Origin: Streptomyces brasiliensis | Lineage (GTDB): Bacteria; Actinomycetota; Actinomycetes; Streptomycetales; Streptomycetaceae | Direction of reading: 5' to 3' | DNA: 39,547 bases | Assembly (NCBI RefSeq): GCF_014647875.1 | Contig: NZ_BMQA01000056.1 | Location: 1-39,547, forward strand | Shown: in pieces, positions 24,866 to 32,572 of the stretch | How positions within the stretch are numbered: position 1 is the first letter of the stretch | Layout: every line of letters begins with the position of its first letter | Translations under genes and position numbers: made by a program | The notes under the pieces: generated by a model | Databases searched by the model: none | What the model was told of the DNA's origin: nothing | The model's input: the letters and a program-made list of their open reading frames with translations, nothing else

Positions 24866-24995
24866 GTCTGTGTCCCGCTGTCAGCGGGTGTGTCAACTTA
24901 ACTACTGTTCTTGGTTGTTGCGGCCCTTCCCCGTCGGGTCCAGGCTCATCAGCGCCGTGTAGACGCACTTCAGTGCGGCGGTCTCCGGGAGGACT
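24866..24995 (-). pseudogene. IS256-family transposase C-terminal fragment with element end
   Basis: The leftward frame reads AALKCVYTALMSLDPTGKGR then NNQEQ and a stop, matching the C-terminal region of IS256-family transposases, where AALK, a Leu/Tyr-rich helix and DPTG precede the conserved RW segment that is lost here. Beyond the stop, CCCGCTGTCAGCGGG (24874-24888) followed by TGTGTCAACTTAA resembles an IS256-type terminal repeat. Only about 35 codons remain. Confidence 0.55.
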
Positions 24996-25325
24996 GTCGG
25001 GCGGTACCGCACGCTCAGGCCGACGGGAGCATGGGCAACCCCTACGCTCTGGTGGTGTCATGAGATGCGATGTGCTCGACAACGCTCACGCTGGCACATG
25101 TCCCGGAGAATGTGGTCGGAGCGCTGCTCGGCCTGCCTGCGAAGTGGAGCGACGCTCCGTAAGCTGGACTGAAGGGGACGGCGTTCACGCGGTCACCGGC
25201 CTGCTTGCACCGGTCGTCAGGCCGCGTCCAGCGCGGCAGCGGCGGCACCGCGCCATCCGGGACCGGCTCGGCACTCCGCCAGAGCCGACTGGTCACCGCA
25301 CGCGCCGTCTCCCGCAGCATGGCCT
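24996..25325. other. Gene-free stretch, about 330 bp
   Basis: No frame has both a plausible start and protein-like text. It lies between the IS256 fragment and the stop of the methyltransferase. I see no strong terminator for the latter here. Confidence 0.4.
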
Positions 25326-26288
25326 TCACTCGCGCCGCGCCGCGACCAGCACGGGCCCGCCCGGCACCGTGGGGAATTCCCGTTCGTCCCGCAGGCCGTA
25401 CGCGGTGAGAGTCTTCGTCATCCGGTCCGCGTCGTAGGCGTTGCCGCCGTTGCGTACGGCGTGCCAGCCGGCGACGGCCTGGCGCAAGGGGTCGGGGGCC
25501 GCCGAGTTGGTGCCCACGACGATCCAGGCGCCCGGCTTCAGAGCCTCGATCAGCCGCGGCAGGGCCCGGGTCAGGGCATCCTCCGCCAGGAACGGCGCGG
25601 GCAGCCAGACCATGTCGTAGGCGGCGTGCTCCGCCACGTCCACGACGTCGGCGTGGCGCAGGGTGACACGGCCGGCGGCCTCGGTGCCGGCGTCGGCCAG
25701 TTCCTTGCGCGCCAGTTCCAGCACGCGCTCCATGACGTCAATGCCGACGACCTCGGCGCGGGGGAACGCCTCCGCCAGGGCCAACGCCAGAGCCGCGATG
25801 CCAGTGCCGATGTCCAGGATGCGGCTGCCCTGTCCGTCCAGCCGCTCCCCGAGGCCGGGCAGGGCGGGGACGACCTTGGAGGCGATGGTGCGGCCGGTGC
25901 CTGCGGACGCGCGGCCCTGATTGCGCAGCACCTCGTCGTCCTGGTCCGCCCAGCCGCCGGCCTCGCCATGGTCCCCCGCGGCCGCCGCCACCGCCTGGCG
26001 CAGCGAACTCAGACGCGCCTGTGCCGCGCTGCGGTTCGTCGGGCCGTCGGGGTACTGGTACGACGGGTGCAGAATCAGTGTGTTCCCGTCCCGCTGTATC
26101 AGCCCGACCGCTTCCAGTACGGCGGTGCGCTGCGGGTTGGCCGCCAGGACGTCGGCCAGCGGCTTCGTGGCGGCGTCCTCCAGGGTGGCGATCAGGGCCG
26201 CCAGCGCCCAGGTCGCGGCTTCCAAGGTGGCGAACGGGTCGTCGTTCAGATCCAGGGAGGGGACGGAGGACGGAGATGGCACGGACAT
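25326..26288 (-). CDS. SAM-dependent methyltransferase (class I)
   Basis: The product is 320 aa. An N-terminal helical domain (about residues 1-130, LEAATWALAALIATLEDAAT) resembles the dimerisation/winged-helix domain of small-molecule methyltransferases. The SAM site is SRILDIGTGIAALALALAEA followed by EVVGIDVMERVLELARKELA, then VTLRHADVVDVAEHAAYDMV and WLPAPFL. The acceptor is unknown. The ATG at 26286-26288 (MSVPSPSS) has AGGAAAGG upstream; the longer open frame to 26555 runs through IS5 debris and is rejected. It lies alone between transposon remnants. Confidence 0.88.
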   Translation of the reverse strand: MSVPSPSSVPSLDLNDDPFATLEAATWALAALIATLEDAATKPLADVLAANPQRTAVLEAVGLIQRDGNTLILHPSYQYPDGPTNRSAAQARLSSLRQAVAAAAGDHGEAGGWADQDDEVLRNQGRASAGTGRTIASKVVPALPGLGERLDGQGSRILDIGTGIAALALALAEAFPRAEVVGIDVMERVLELARKELADAGTEAAGRVTLRHADVVDVAEHAAYDMVWLPAPFLAEDALTRALPRLIEALKPGAWIVVGTNSAAPDPLRQAVAGWHAVRNGGNAYDADRMTKTLTAYGLRDEREFPTVPGGPVLVAARRE

Positions 26289-26354
26289 GCACGGACCTTT
26301 CCTGCCCGAGGGGCTTGCAAGGATCATTGGTACTTGGGTGTGGTACCCGGCCGT

Positions 26355-26763
26355 TGGCTCTGATGCTTCGTTGGGGCATTGGGCCCGTAGGTCAGCCTCG
26401 TACCGGGGCCGCTGCGGGGCCATGCGGTTGCCGCCGGTCAGCGACGCCGCGAGCGGAATGGCCTGGACGTCGACGATGAAGGCGGTGCTTGCTCCCGGCC
26501 GCGCACGCTCGACCTGGCTGGGACCGCTTCGGGGCCTCGCCAACGGCCCAGACATGCGAGAAGCCGATCGCCGCCCGGGACCAGTCCAGCTGGTTCTTCG
26601 ACCGCAACTCCTTCAGCAGCACCTGGTGCAGTTTGTCCCGGACGCCGGCCTCGTTCCAGGCGGCCAGCCGTCGCCAGCAGGTCATGCCCGAGCCGAAGCC
26701 CAACTCTTTGGGCAAATACTCCCATTGGATGCCGGTGCGCAACATGAACAGGATCCCGCACAA
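26355..26763 (-). pseudogene. IS5-family transposase remnant, frameshifted
   Basis: The first frame reads CGILFMLRTGIQWEYLPKEL, GFGSGMTCWRRLAAWNEAGV and NQLDWSRAAIGFSHVWAVGE (26540-26763), the N-terminal half of an IS5-type transposase. Near 26520 it shifts to another frame with SQVERARPGASTAFIVDVQA and IPLAASLTGGNR, the first DDE region, then degenerates. The remaining catalytic part is absent. Its second frame runs open into the methyltransferase gene, which explains that gene's long false N-terminal extension. Confidence 0.8.
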
Positions 26764-26803
26764 GGCTTACCGGTCCGGCACCCGCGGAGCACGTCATGCC
26801 CTG

Positions 26804-26848
26804 GTCCGGCAGCCCTCTTGTCCCGTCGGGACAAGAGGGCTGCCGGAC
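26804..26848 (-). terminator. Strong hairpin terminator of the reductase operon
   Basis: Two perfect 22-base arms (26804-26825 and 26827-26848) are separated by a single base. Arm text begins GTCCGGCAGCCCTCTTG. It sits two bases beyond the stop codon of the disulfide reductase (26851-26853), so it is almost certainly its transcription terminator. A long stem with no clear T tract is common in Streptomyces. Confidence 0.85.
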
Positions 26849-26850
26849 GG

Positions 26851-28290
26851 TCAGCGGCCGTAGGCTTCCAGTAGCCGCAGCCACACCTCGCTGACGGTGG
26901 GAAACGCCGGAACCGCGTGCCACAGCCGGTCGAGGGGGACCTCACCCACGATCGCGATCGTCGCGGCATGCAGCAGTTCCGCGACATCGGGACCGACGAG
27001 TGTGAAGCCGACTATCACCCTGCGGTCCTCGTCGACGACCATGCGGGCATGCCCCTGGTAGCCGTCGGCGTGAAGGGCCGATCCCGAGATGGCGCCCAGG
27101 TCGTAGTCGACGACGCGGATCCGGAGCCCGGCGGCCTCGGCCGCTGCCTTGGTCAGTCCCACCGACGCGATCTCCGGTTCGGTGAAGACCACTTGAGGCA
27201 CCGCGCGCTCGTCGGCTGTGGCCACGTGGCGGCCCCACGGACTGTCGTCGACCGCCTCGCCCTTGGCGCGCGCCACGATGACATCGCCCACGGCACGGGC
27301 CTGGTACTTGCCCTGGTGGGTCAGCAGCACGCGCCGGTTGACATCACCGGCGGCGTACAGCCACCCGTCATCCAGCAGCGCCCCATCATCTCCGACCACC
27401 CGTAGCGTGTCGTCCACCGTGAGCCAGGCACCCGGCTTCAGGCCGACGGCGTCGAGGCCGACGTCCTGGGTGTTCGGCGTGCGGCCGATAGCGACGAGGA
27501 CCTCGTCAGCTTCGATGCGCTCGCCGGTGGTGAGGGTGATGTGCACCGTGCCGTCGCTGTTACGTTTCACAGCCCCGGCCTCCGAACCGAGGAGCACCGA
27601 GACACCAGCTTCCCGCAACGACTCGGTGACCCGCTCTCCGGCGAACGGCTCCGAGAGCGGTAGGACACCGTCGCGGGCCAGCATCGTCACTGAAGATCCC
27701 AGGGCGGCGAACGCTGTCGCCATCTCCGACGCCACGACACCGCCGCCGATGACGGCGAGCCGGCCGGGAACCGCACTGGCGGCGGCTGCCTCCCGGCTGC
27801 TCCACGGCTCCGCCTCACGCAGACCGGGGATGTCCGGCAGCAGAGCGGCACTGCCCGTCGCGATCACGACCGCATGTCGCGCGGTCAGCGACATCGCTGT
27901 GCCGGCTTCATCGGTGACCTCGACGACCCGGTCGGAACTGATCCGCCCTTGGCCTCGGTACAGCGTGATCCCGGCAGAGTCGAGCCAGGTCGCCTGCCCG
28001 TCGTCCTTCCAGTGCGAGGCAAAAGAGTCACGCCGACGGAGCACCGCCTCGACGTCCACGTCACCGGTCACCGCCTCACGCGATCCCGGAACCTGTCGGG
28101 CCGCCCGAAGCGCGGCCGTGCTCCGCAGCAGTGCCTTGGTCGGCATGCAGGCCCAGTAGGAGCACTCACCACCGACCAGCTCCCGCTCGACGATGGCAGC
28201 GCTGAGCCCGCCCTGCACCACCCGGTCGGCGACGTTCTCCCCGACCGGGCCCGCGCCGATCACGATGACGTCGTACGTGTGGCTGTCCAT
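26851..28290 (-). CDS. Pyridine nucleotide-disulfide oxidoreductase (dihydrolipoyl dehydrogenase-like)
   Basis: The product is 479 aa. FAD binding is by YDVIVIGAGPVGENVADRVV, and the redox-active pair is in VGGECSYWACMPTKALLRS (Cys-x4-Cys). The NAD(P) site is GRLAVIGGGVVASEMATAFA and the second FAD motif is DGWLYAAGDVNRRVLLTHQG. The C-terminal dimer interface holds HAVPAFPTVSEVWLRLLEAY with the catalytic His region. The class includes lipoamide, mycothione and mercuric reductases; SYW between the cysteines is unlike classical lipoamide dehydrogenase, so the substrate is open. It starts one base after the stop of the membrane protein gene. Confidence 0.92.
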   Translation of the reverse strand: MDSHTYDVIVIGAGPVGENVADRVVQGGLSAAIVERELVGGECSYWACMPTKALLRSTAALRAARQVPGSREAVTGDVDVEAVLRRRDSFASHWKDDGQATWLDSAGITLYRGQGRISSDRVVEVTDEAGTAMSLTARHAVVIATGSAALLPDIPGLREAEPWSSREAAAASAVPGRLAVIGGGVVASEMATAFAALGSSVTMLARDGVLPLSEPFAGERVTESLREAGVSVLLGSEAGAVKRNSDGTVHITLTTGERIEADEVLVAIGRTPNTQDVGLDAVGLKPGAWLTVDDTLRVVGDDGALLDDGWLYAAGDVNRRVLLTHQGKYQARAVGDVIVARAKGEAVDDSPWGRHVATADERAVPQVVFTEPEIASVGLTKAAAEAAGLRIRVVDYDLGAISGSALHADGYQGHARMVVDEDRRVIVGFTLVGPDVAELLHAATIAIVGEVPLDRLWHAVPAFPTVSEVWLRLLEAYGR

Positions 28291-28291
28291 G

Positions 28292-28852
28292 TCAGTTCTC
28301 CTTGGCGGCGCGGCCCAGGCGCAGGGCCGAGAGGAGGAAGAAGATGCCGCCCGGGATGGCGTAGCCGACCGCGCTGGTCAGCGCGGGATCGTCCGCACCG
28401 GCCGACGCGACGAACGACGCACCGGCCAGGACCGAGATGCCACCGCTGAGGATCATCGGCCACTGACCGCCCATCTTGCGACGGGGAACAGCCACGATCA
28501 GCTGGACCAGCCCGGACACGATCGCCCAGGCACCCCACACGCGCAGGACCGCCGGAATGCCGGACGCGGAGGCGATGCCCAGGCCGACTGCGGCGACAAG
28601 GCTGACGGCCATGTTCACGTAGAGCAGCACAGGAGATCCCGTGGTGCGCGACGCCTTCGCGTCGACGACGGCCGCACCCACGTCGAACAGCGGGTACAGC
28701 ACCAGCAGCACGGCCCCGACCGGGGTGATCTCCTTGGCCATCGTGAACATCACGAGGGCCCAGACGATGGCAAACGCGAACCGGACGAAGTACAGCCGCC
28801 GCAGGGCAGAGGCCGTCTCAGTGATGCCGGACGGAGCAGCAATGGCGCTCAC
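28292..28852 (-). CDS. DUF308-like small integral membrane protein
   Basis: The product is 186 aa with about six predicted membrane helices, for example FVRFAFAIVWALVMFTMAK, VGAVLLVLYPLFDVGAAVV, LLYVNMAVSLVAAVGLGIAS, VWGAWAIVSGLVQLIVAV and SAVGYAIPGGIFFLLSALRL. The paired-helix pattern and size resemble the DUF308/HdeD group, whose function is not well defined. It is the first gene of a two-gene operon with the disulfide reductase (1-bp gap) and is divergent from a TetR gene; paired GAACGTTC operators lie in between. Confidence 0.8.
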   Translation of the reverse strand: MSAIAAPSGITETASALRRLYFVRFAFAIVWALVMFTMAKEITPVGAVLLVLYPLFDVGAAVVDAKASRTTGSPVLLYVNMAVSLVAAVGLGIASASGIPAVLRVWGAWAIVSGLVQLIVAVPRRKMGGQWPMILSGGISVLAGASFVASAGADDPALTSAVGYAIPGGIFFLLSALRLGRAAKEN

Positions 28853-29038
28853 GGTGATCCCTTTCGGTGGAAATGCGAAGAAGAGAGCAGTTCAGGGTTT
28901 CCTGCGGTCGACCTTCTCGATCAGGCCGGTTACACATCTCCCGGACCGGCACGATCGCCCGGCCCTGACAGTGAGGGCGGATGGCATCCCGAGCCACCGC
29001 CGGATACGGCCAGCGACTGGACGCCATCCCGCAAGAAT

Positions 29039-29109
29039 GAACGTTCTGTTCCCTAAGACTGGCAAGAACGCCACCGCTTGTCAATACCGAACGTTCTACC
29101 CGCTAGAAT
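29039..29109. promoter_or_regulatory. Paired GAACGTTC operators and tetR promoter, locus 4
   Basis: GAACGTTC occurs at 29039-29046 and 29089-29096, centres exactly 50 bp apart. The right copy is in TACCGAACGTTCTA (29085-29098) and lies between TTGTCA (29078-29083) and TAGAAT (29104-29109), the likely -35 and -10 of the rightward tetR. Binding there would block the promoter. The left copy is placed to control the leftward membrane protein/reductase operon. Confidence 0.75.
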
Positions 29110-29115
29110 GACTGC

Positions 29116-29730
29116 ATGGTGCGCAGCGAATCTGAAAGCCGGCCGTCCGAAGCGCGGTCCCGGCTGCTCAACACGGCCAGCCGAGTTTTCTACGCTGAAG
29201 GGATCCACGCCATCGGCGTCGACCGCATCGTCGCGGAAGCGCAGGTGACGCGGGCCACCTTCTATCGCCACTTCCCCAGCAAGGAAACCCTCGTCGTCGC
29301 CTACCTGAACGAGGCCGACCGCGCCATACGCGACCAAGTCGACACGGCCGTCGCCGCCGGGCTCCCGGCGGCCGACACCCTCCGGACGGTCAGTGCATAC
29401 ATCGCCCAGGGCATCCAGTCCCCCGGCTTCCGAGGGTGCGCCTTCCTCAACGCTGTCGCCGAGTACCCCGACCCCGATCACCCGGTGCACCTGGCTGTCC
29501 TCGCGCACCGTCAATGGTTCCTCGATACTGTCACCGACCTTCTGGCCAAGATTCGGGAGATTCCCGCCGAAGCCGCCGCCCGCCACTTCGTGATGATGCG
29601 CGATGGCGCGATGGCTGCCGGCTGCCTCTTCGACCCGGACTTGGTGTGCGAAACCTTCCTGCTCGGAGTCGAAGGGCCCCTCAAAGCGCACGCTGCCCCC
29701 TCCAACACCAAGTCGGCCGAGGTCCGTTGA
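29116..29730 (+). CDS. TetR/AcrR-family regulator, probable repressor of the adjacent reductase operon
   Basis: The product is 204 aa. The helix-turn-helix is VDRIVAEAQVTRATFYRHFP followed by SKETLVVAYL; the C-terminal domain has FRGCAFLNAVAEYPDPDHPV, a signature of a well-populated actinobacterial TetR subgroup. TAGAAT ends six bases before the ATG at 29116, so the mRNA probably starts at or next to the start codon and is leaderless; no ribosome site is present. Operators of the GAACGTTC type overlap the promoter, suggesting autorepression. The same operator occurs at three other loci in this window. Confidence 0.93.
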   Translation: MVRSESESRPSEARSRLLNTASRVFYAEGIHAIGVDRIVAEAQVTRATFYRHFPSKETLVVAYLNEADRAIRDQVDTAVAAGLPAADTLRTVSAYIAQGIQSPGFRGCAFLNAVAEYPDPDHPVHLAVLAHRQWFLDTVTDLLAKIREIPAEAAARHFVMMRDGAMAAGCLFDPDLVCETFLLGVEGPLKAHAAPSNTKSAEVR

Positions 29731-29810
29731 CACTTGCGTGAGGGATGACAACAAGCGGGTCCGTCTCCGGCTCGTCATAGAGGATGCGGCAGACAGGCAC
29801 GGACTCCGCA

Positions 29811-30332
29811 TCACACCGGGACCCATCCGGTCTGCGAGGCGTTGCCGGGGCAGAGAACGAACCTGCGCGGCAACCGCCCCACACGGTACTCAACACCTCG
29901 ACGGCTCAGGCTCACGTGAAGACAGCTGTCGAGCTGCCTTGCCGAAGCGCCACTCGCCGTCCCGCTGACTCTGTTCCTGACGGTGACCGACCGGGTCCGA
30001 TTTCCCTGCGCGGACAGGCACATGACGAGTCTGGCCGGGCCGGCCGTGCCGGCGAGCGGTACGGCCGCCTGGTTCGCGCAAAAGGTCCGGCCGGTTCCGC
30101 AGTTGCCGGCCACCGGCTCCGTCAACCAGTCCACCCGGCCTGCACAGAGGTCGATGAACCGGTGCGGCAGGTCCCCGGCTGACCGCGCGAGGAGGAGCCC
30201 GCTGAGGTCACGACCGCAGGTATCGCCCGGGTCCAGACCCAATACTCCTGCGAACTCCGTCTCCGCAGCGATGCCCTTCCGGTCGATCGTCCTCATGGAT
30301 TCACGCCCGCCCTGCTCACCGCTGGTGGACAT
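29811..30332 (-). pseudogene. Degenerate PAS-LuxR-type regulator
   Basis: The frame from ATG 30330-30332 reads FAGVLGLDPGDTCGRDLSGL and RFIDLCAGRVDWLTEPVAGN, then VPLAGTAGPARLVMCLSAQG, which fits a PAS domain of Streptomyces PAS-LuxR regulators. A helix-turn-helix follows (HVSLSRRGVEYRVGRLPRRF), but the linker that normally reads like EVEARVLEGIAAGAS is shortened and the end (NASQTGWVPV) does not match the usual tail. It may be a pseudogene with small deletions and a late frameshift, or a diverged gene. It overlaps nothing functional and follows the cytochrome b gene in the same direction. Confidence 0.5.
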
Positions 30333-30343
30333 GGCGCCCTCAG

Positions 30344-30967
30344 TCAGGGCCACCACAGTGGGTGCTCCCGCTCCGCCCATTCTCGCGTGACCGAACCGGT
30401 GCGCATGCCGCGGCGCGCTTCGGGATCGCCCATGGCCATGCCGACGTGGCCGGCAAGGACGATGCCGAGGGAGAGGGCGAGCCAGTCGTGGACGAACGTG
30501 GCGCTCGTGCGCCACGTCAGCGGGGTGAGGTGGGTGAACCACATCATCAGTCCGGTGCCGAGCATGACGAGCGTGGCACCGGCGGTCCATGCGGCATAAA
30601 TTTTCTGCCCGGCGTTGAATTTGTGCGCGGGGCGGGAGCTGGGCCGTTTGTCCCTGCGTAGAACGGCACGCAGCCACACGCGGTCGTGCGGGCCGAAGCG
30701 GTTGAGCAGGCCAAGGTCGGCACGCAACGCGCGCGAGCCAAGCGCGGCCAGGACCGGGATCGGAAGTGCGACTCCGGCCCACTGGTGCGCTGTGACCACG
30801 AGGGCACGGCGGCCGACGAGTTGGGCAAATGCGGGGATGTACAGGAAGACCGCGGTGAGCACGCACACGCCCATCAGGACGGCCGTCGCGCGGTGGGCCC
30901 AGCGCTCGGCCACGCTGAATCGCTGCCGACGCGTGGCAACCTGCGGAGGATCAAGTCGTAGGCTCAT
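30344..30967 (-). CDS. Cytochrome b-type membrane subunit for the molybdoenzyme
   Basis: The product is 207 aa with about four membrane helices: HRATAVLMGVCVLTAVFLYI, VVTAHQWAGVALPIPVLAAL, WTAGATLVMLGTGLMMWFTH and FVHDWLALSLGIVLAGHVGM. Histidines in WAHRAT, TAHQWAG, FVHDWLA and AGHVGMA are candidate heme ligands. The pattern is that of the formate dehydrogenase gamma/cytochrome b561 group. The ATG at 30965-30967 overlaps the end of the upstream molybdoenzyme gene by 17 bp, so the two are translated together and probably work as one membrane-attached oxidoreductase. Confidence 0.85.
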   Translation of the reverse strand: MSLRLDPPQVATRRQRFSVAERWAHRATAVLMGVCVLTAVFLYIPAFAQLVGRRALVVTAHQWAGVALPIPVLAALGSRALRADLGLLNRFGPHDRVWLRAVLRRDKRPSSRPAHKFNAGQKIYAAWTAGATLVMLGTGLMMWFTHLTPLTWRTSATFVHDWLALSLGIVLAGHVGMAMGDPEARRGMRTGSVTREWAEREHPLWWP

Positions 30968-31676
30968 CGTCCCGTCCGTTCGACCGTCCCACCCAGGCGT
31001 CGATGTCGTAGCCACGTTCTTCCCAGTAGCCCGGTTCCACGTTCTCCGTGACGGTGATGCCGGAGAGCCACTTGGCGGACTTGTAGAAGTACATGGGCGC
31101 CACGTAGAGCCGGACAGGGCCGCCATGGGGGTGACCGATGTCCTTGTCCTGCATGCGCAGGGCGACCAGGACATCCGCGCGGCGTGCCTGTTCCAGGGTG
31201 AGACTCTCCGTGTACGCGCCATCGAAACAGGTGAAGTGGACCGCGCCGGCCGAGGAACGCACTCCCGCAGCGTCCAGCAGTTGGGACAGGCGTACCCCTT
31301 CGAACGGGGTGCCCGGGACACGCCACCCGGTGACGCACTGGACGTCGAGCACCATACGGGTCTGGGGCAGCGCCCTGAGATCGGCCAGGGTGTAGGTCGC
31401 CGGACGATCGACCAAGCCGTCTACGGTGAGCTGGTAGTTCTTGGCGTCCTTGCGTGGGACGGACGAGGTGACCGAGTAGTAGCGGAAACCTCCGCCGTTC
31501 GGGAGCAACCCCGTCAAACCCGTGGGGTCCAGGTCGGCGGCCCCGCCGAGAAACGCCTCCGTGCCACGTTGCAGCGTGGGAGCGGCGAGGACTCCGAGCG
31601 CGCCGAGGCCGAGCGTGCCGAGGAAGACACGCCGTCCCACAGGAACGCCCCGCGGCTCGGGCAGTTCAGAGTTCAC
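30951..31676 (-). CDS. Molybdopterin-dependent oxidoreductase of the YedY/SuoX family, Tat-exported
   Basis: The product is 241 aa. The N-terminus GVPVGRRVFLGTLGLGALGV is a twin-arginine signal, so the enzyme folds in the cytoplasm and acts outside the membrane. The oxidoreductase molybdopterin domain shows VLDVQCVTGWRVPGTPFEGV, where the Cys is the expected Mo ligand, then VHFTCFDGAYTESLTLEQAR and GGPVRLYVAPMYFYKSAKWL. Relatives reduce methionine sulfoxide (MsrP) or oxidise sulfite. GTG 31674-31676 has GGGAG about nine bases upstream. It overlaps the downstream cytochrome b gene, its likely electron partner. Confidence 0.9.
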   Translation of the reverse strand: MNSELPEPRGVPVGRRVFLGTLGLGALGVLAAPTLQRGTEAFLGGAADLDPTGLTGLLPNGGGFRYYSVTSSVPRKDAKNYQLTVDGLVDRPATYTLADLRALPQTRMVLDVQCVTGWRVPGTPFEGVRLSQLLDAAGVRSSAGAVHFTCFDGAYTESLTLEQARRADVLVALRMQDKDIGHPHGGPVRLYVAPMYFYKSAKWLSGITVTENVEPGYWEERGYDIDAWVGRSNGRDDEPTT

Positions 31677-31859
31677 CTATTCATCTCCCATGGGTTCGCC
31701 GGACCAGAGGCCGCTGGCCCACATCGCACGACAGGGCGCTCTGAGCCAGTGCATTGCCGAGCGCAACCACCCGGGACAGCGAGGTGTGAGCGACGTGGTG
31801 CATCTCGATCCAGGAAGCGTTGTGATCGATAGTCGCCACAAAGGCGACGCTCTCGTCCG

Positions 31860-32495
31860 TCAGCTTCGGTCGGACGTTTCACTGGGGCGGCAGACAGAAT
31901 GTGTCGCGGTCCTGAGCGCCTGGCGGTGAAGTGTGTCCAACTGTTCCAGCGCTGCGCCCGACCCAGCGGCCAGCGCAAGCTGCACCGTGCAAGCAACCAG
32001 CTTGTCGCGCAGTTCCTCTGTGCTCTTCAGCTCTTGAAGCAGATCCGTGGTCAGTCGGTCGAGCTGCTCGCGGATCTGACCAAGGTCAGGGCGCGTCGTG
32101 GGCGCCTCCTCCGGGTGAGCGGTCCAGCGAGCGAACAACCCCTTCTGCACAACCTTGCTCGCGGCGATCTGGTCCCGGAAGAACACCACTGCCGCATCCG
32201 GGTTCACCCCGACAGCGCCGGCCTGCTTCCGGACCTGCTCCAGCACTTGCTCCTCGCGGGAAGGATCTTCGATGGGCGAGTCGGTACCGAACTTGGACTC
32301 TGCCACATGGTCACTCACGCGAATGCGTTCGATGACAAGATCTGTCAGTGCGCCGAGCCTGCCGAGCGGCTTGACTGTCCCGACCGTATTACTTGAGAGC
32401 TCGGTGTTCATATCGGCATCCGTGGCCATGGCCTGAGGAACGGCCAGCCCTGTTGTAGCTACCAGCAATGCAGTGATCGTGGCACAGCGAGTCAT
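31860..32495 (-). CDS. Secreted chorismate mutase, AroQ gamma type
   Basis: The product is 211 aa. A Sec signal peptide (TITALLVATTGLAVPQAMA) is followed by an all-helical domain: LGALTDLVIERIRVSDHVAE, SKFGTDSPIEDPSREEQVLE and VFFRDQIAASKVVQKGLFAR. The Arg, Lys and Glu/Gln pattern corresponds to gamma-class AroQ enzymes such as the exported mutase of mycobacteria. It would convert chorismate to prephenate outside the cytoplasm, a reaction whose purpose there is not understood. The ATG at 32493-32495 is clear. The gene is monocistronic, between the molybdoenzyme pair and the meta-cleavage operon. Confidence 0.9.
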   Translation of the reverse strand: MTRCATITALLVATTGLAVPQAMATDADMNTELSSNTVGTVKPLGRLGALTDLVIERIRVSDHVAESKFGTDSPIEDPSREEQVLEQVRKQAGAVGVNPDAAVVFFRDQIAASKVVQKGLFARWTAHPEEAPTTRPDLGQIREQLDRLTTDLLQELKSTEELRDKLVACTVQLALAAGSGAALEQLDTLHRQALRTATHSVCRPSETSDRS

Positions 32496-32572
32496 ATTAT
32501 TTCACAGGTTCAATGATCTACCTCGGATTTAATAAATTTCGCTGAACGTATGTGTGCCACCACGGACACGAT

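Noticed and set aside
25326..26555. Methyltransferase with a 90-residue N-terminal extension
   Set aside because: The extension is read from an IS5 transposase fragment; the ATG at 26288 with its ribosome site is the better start.
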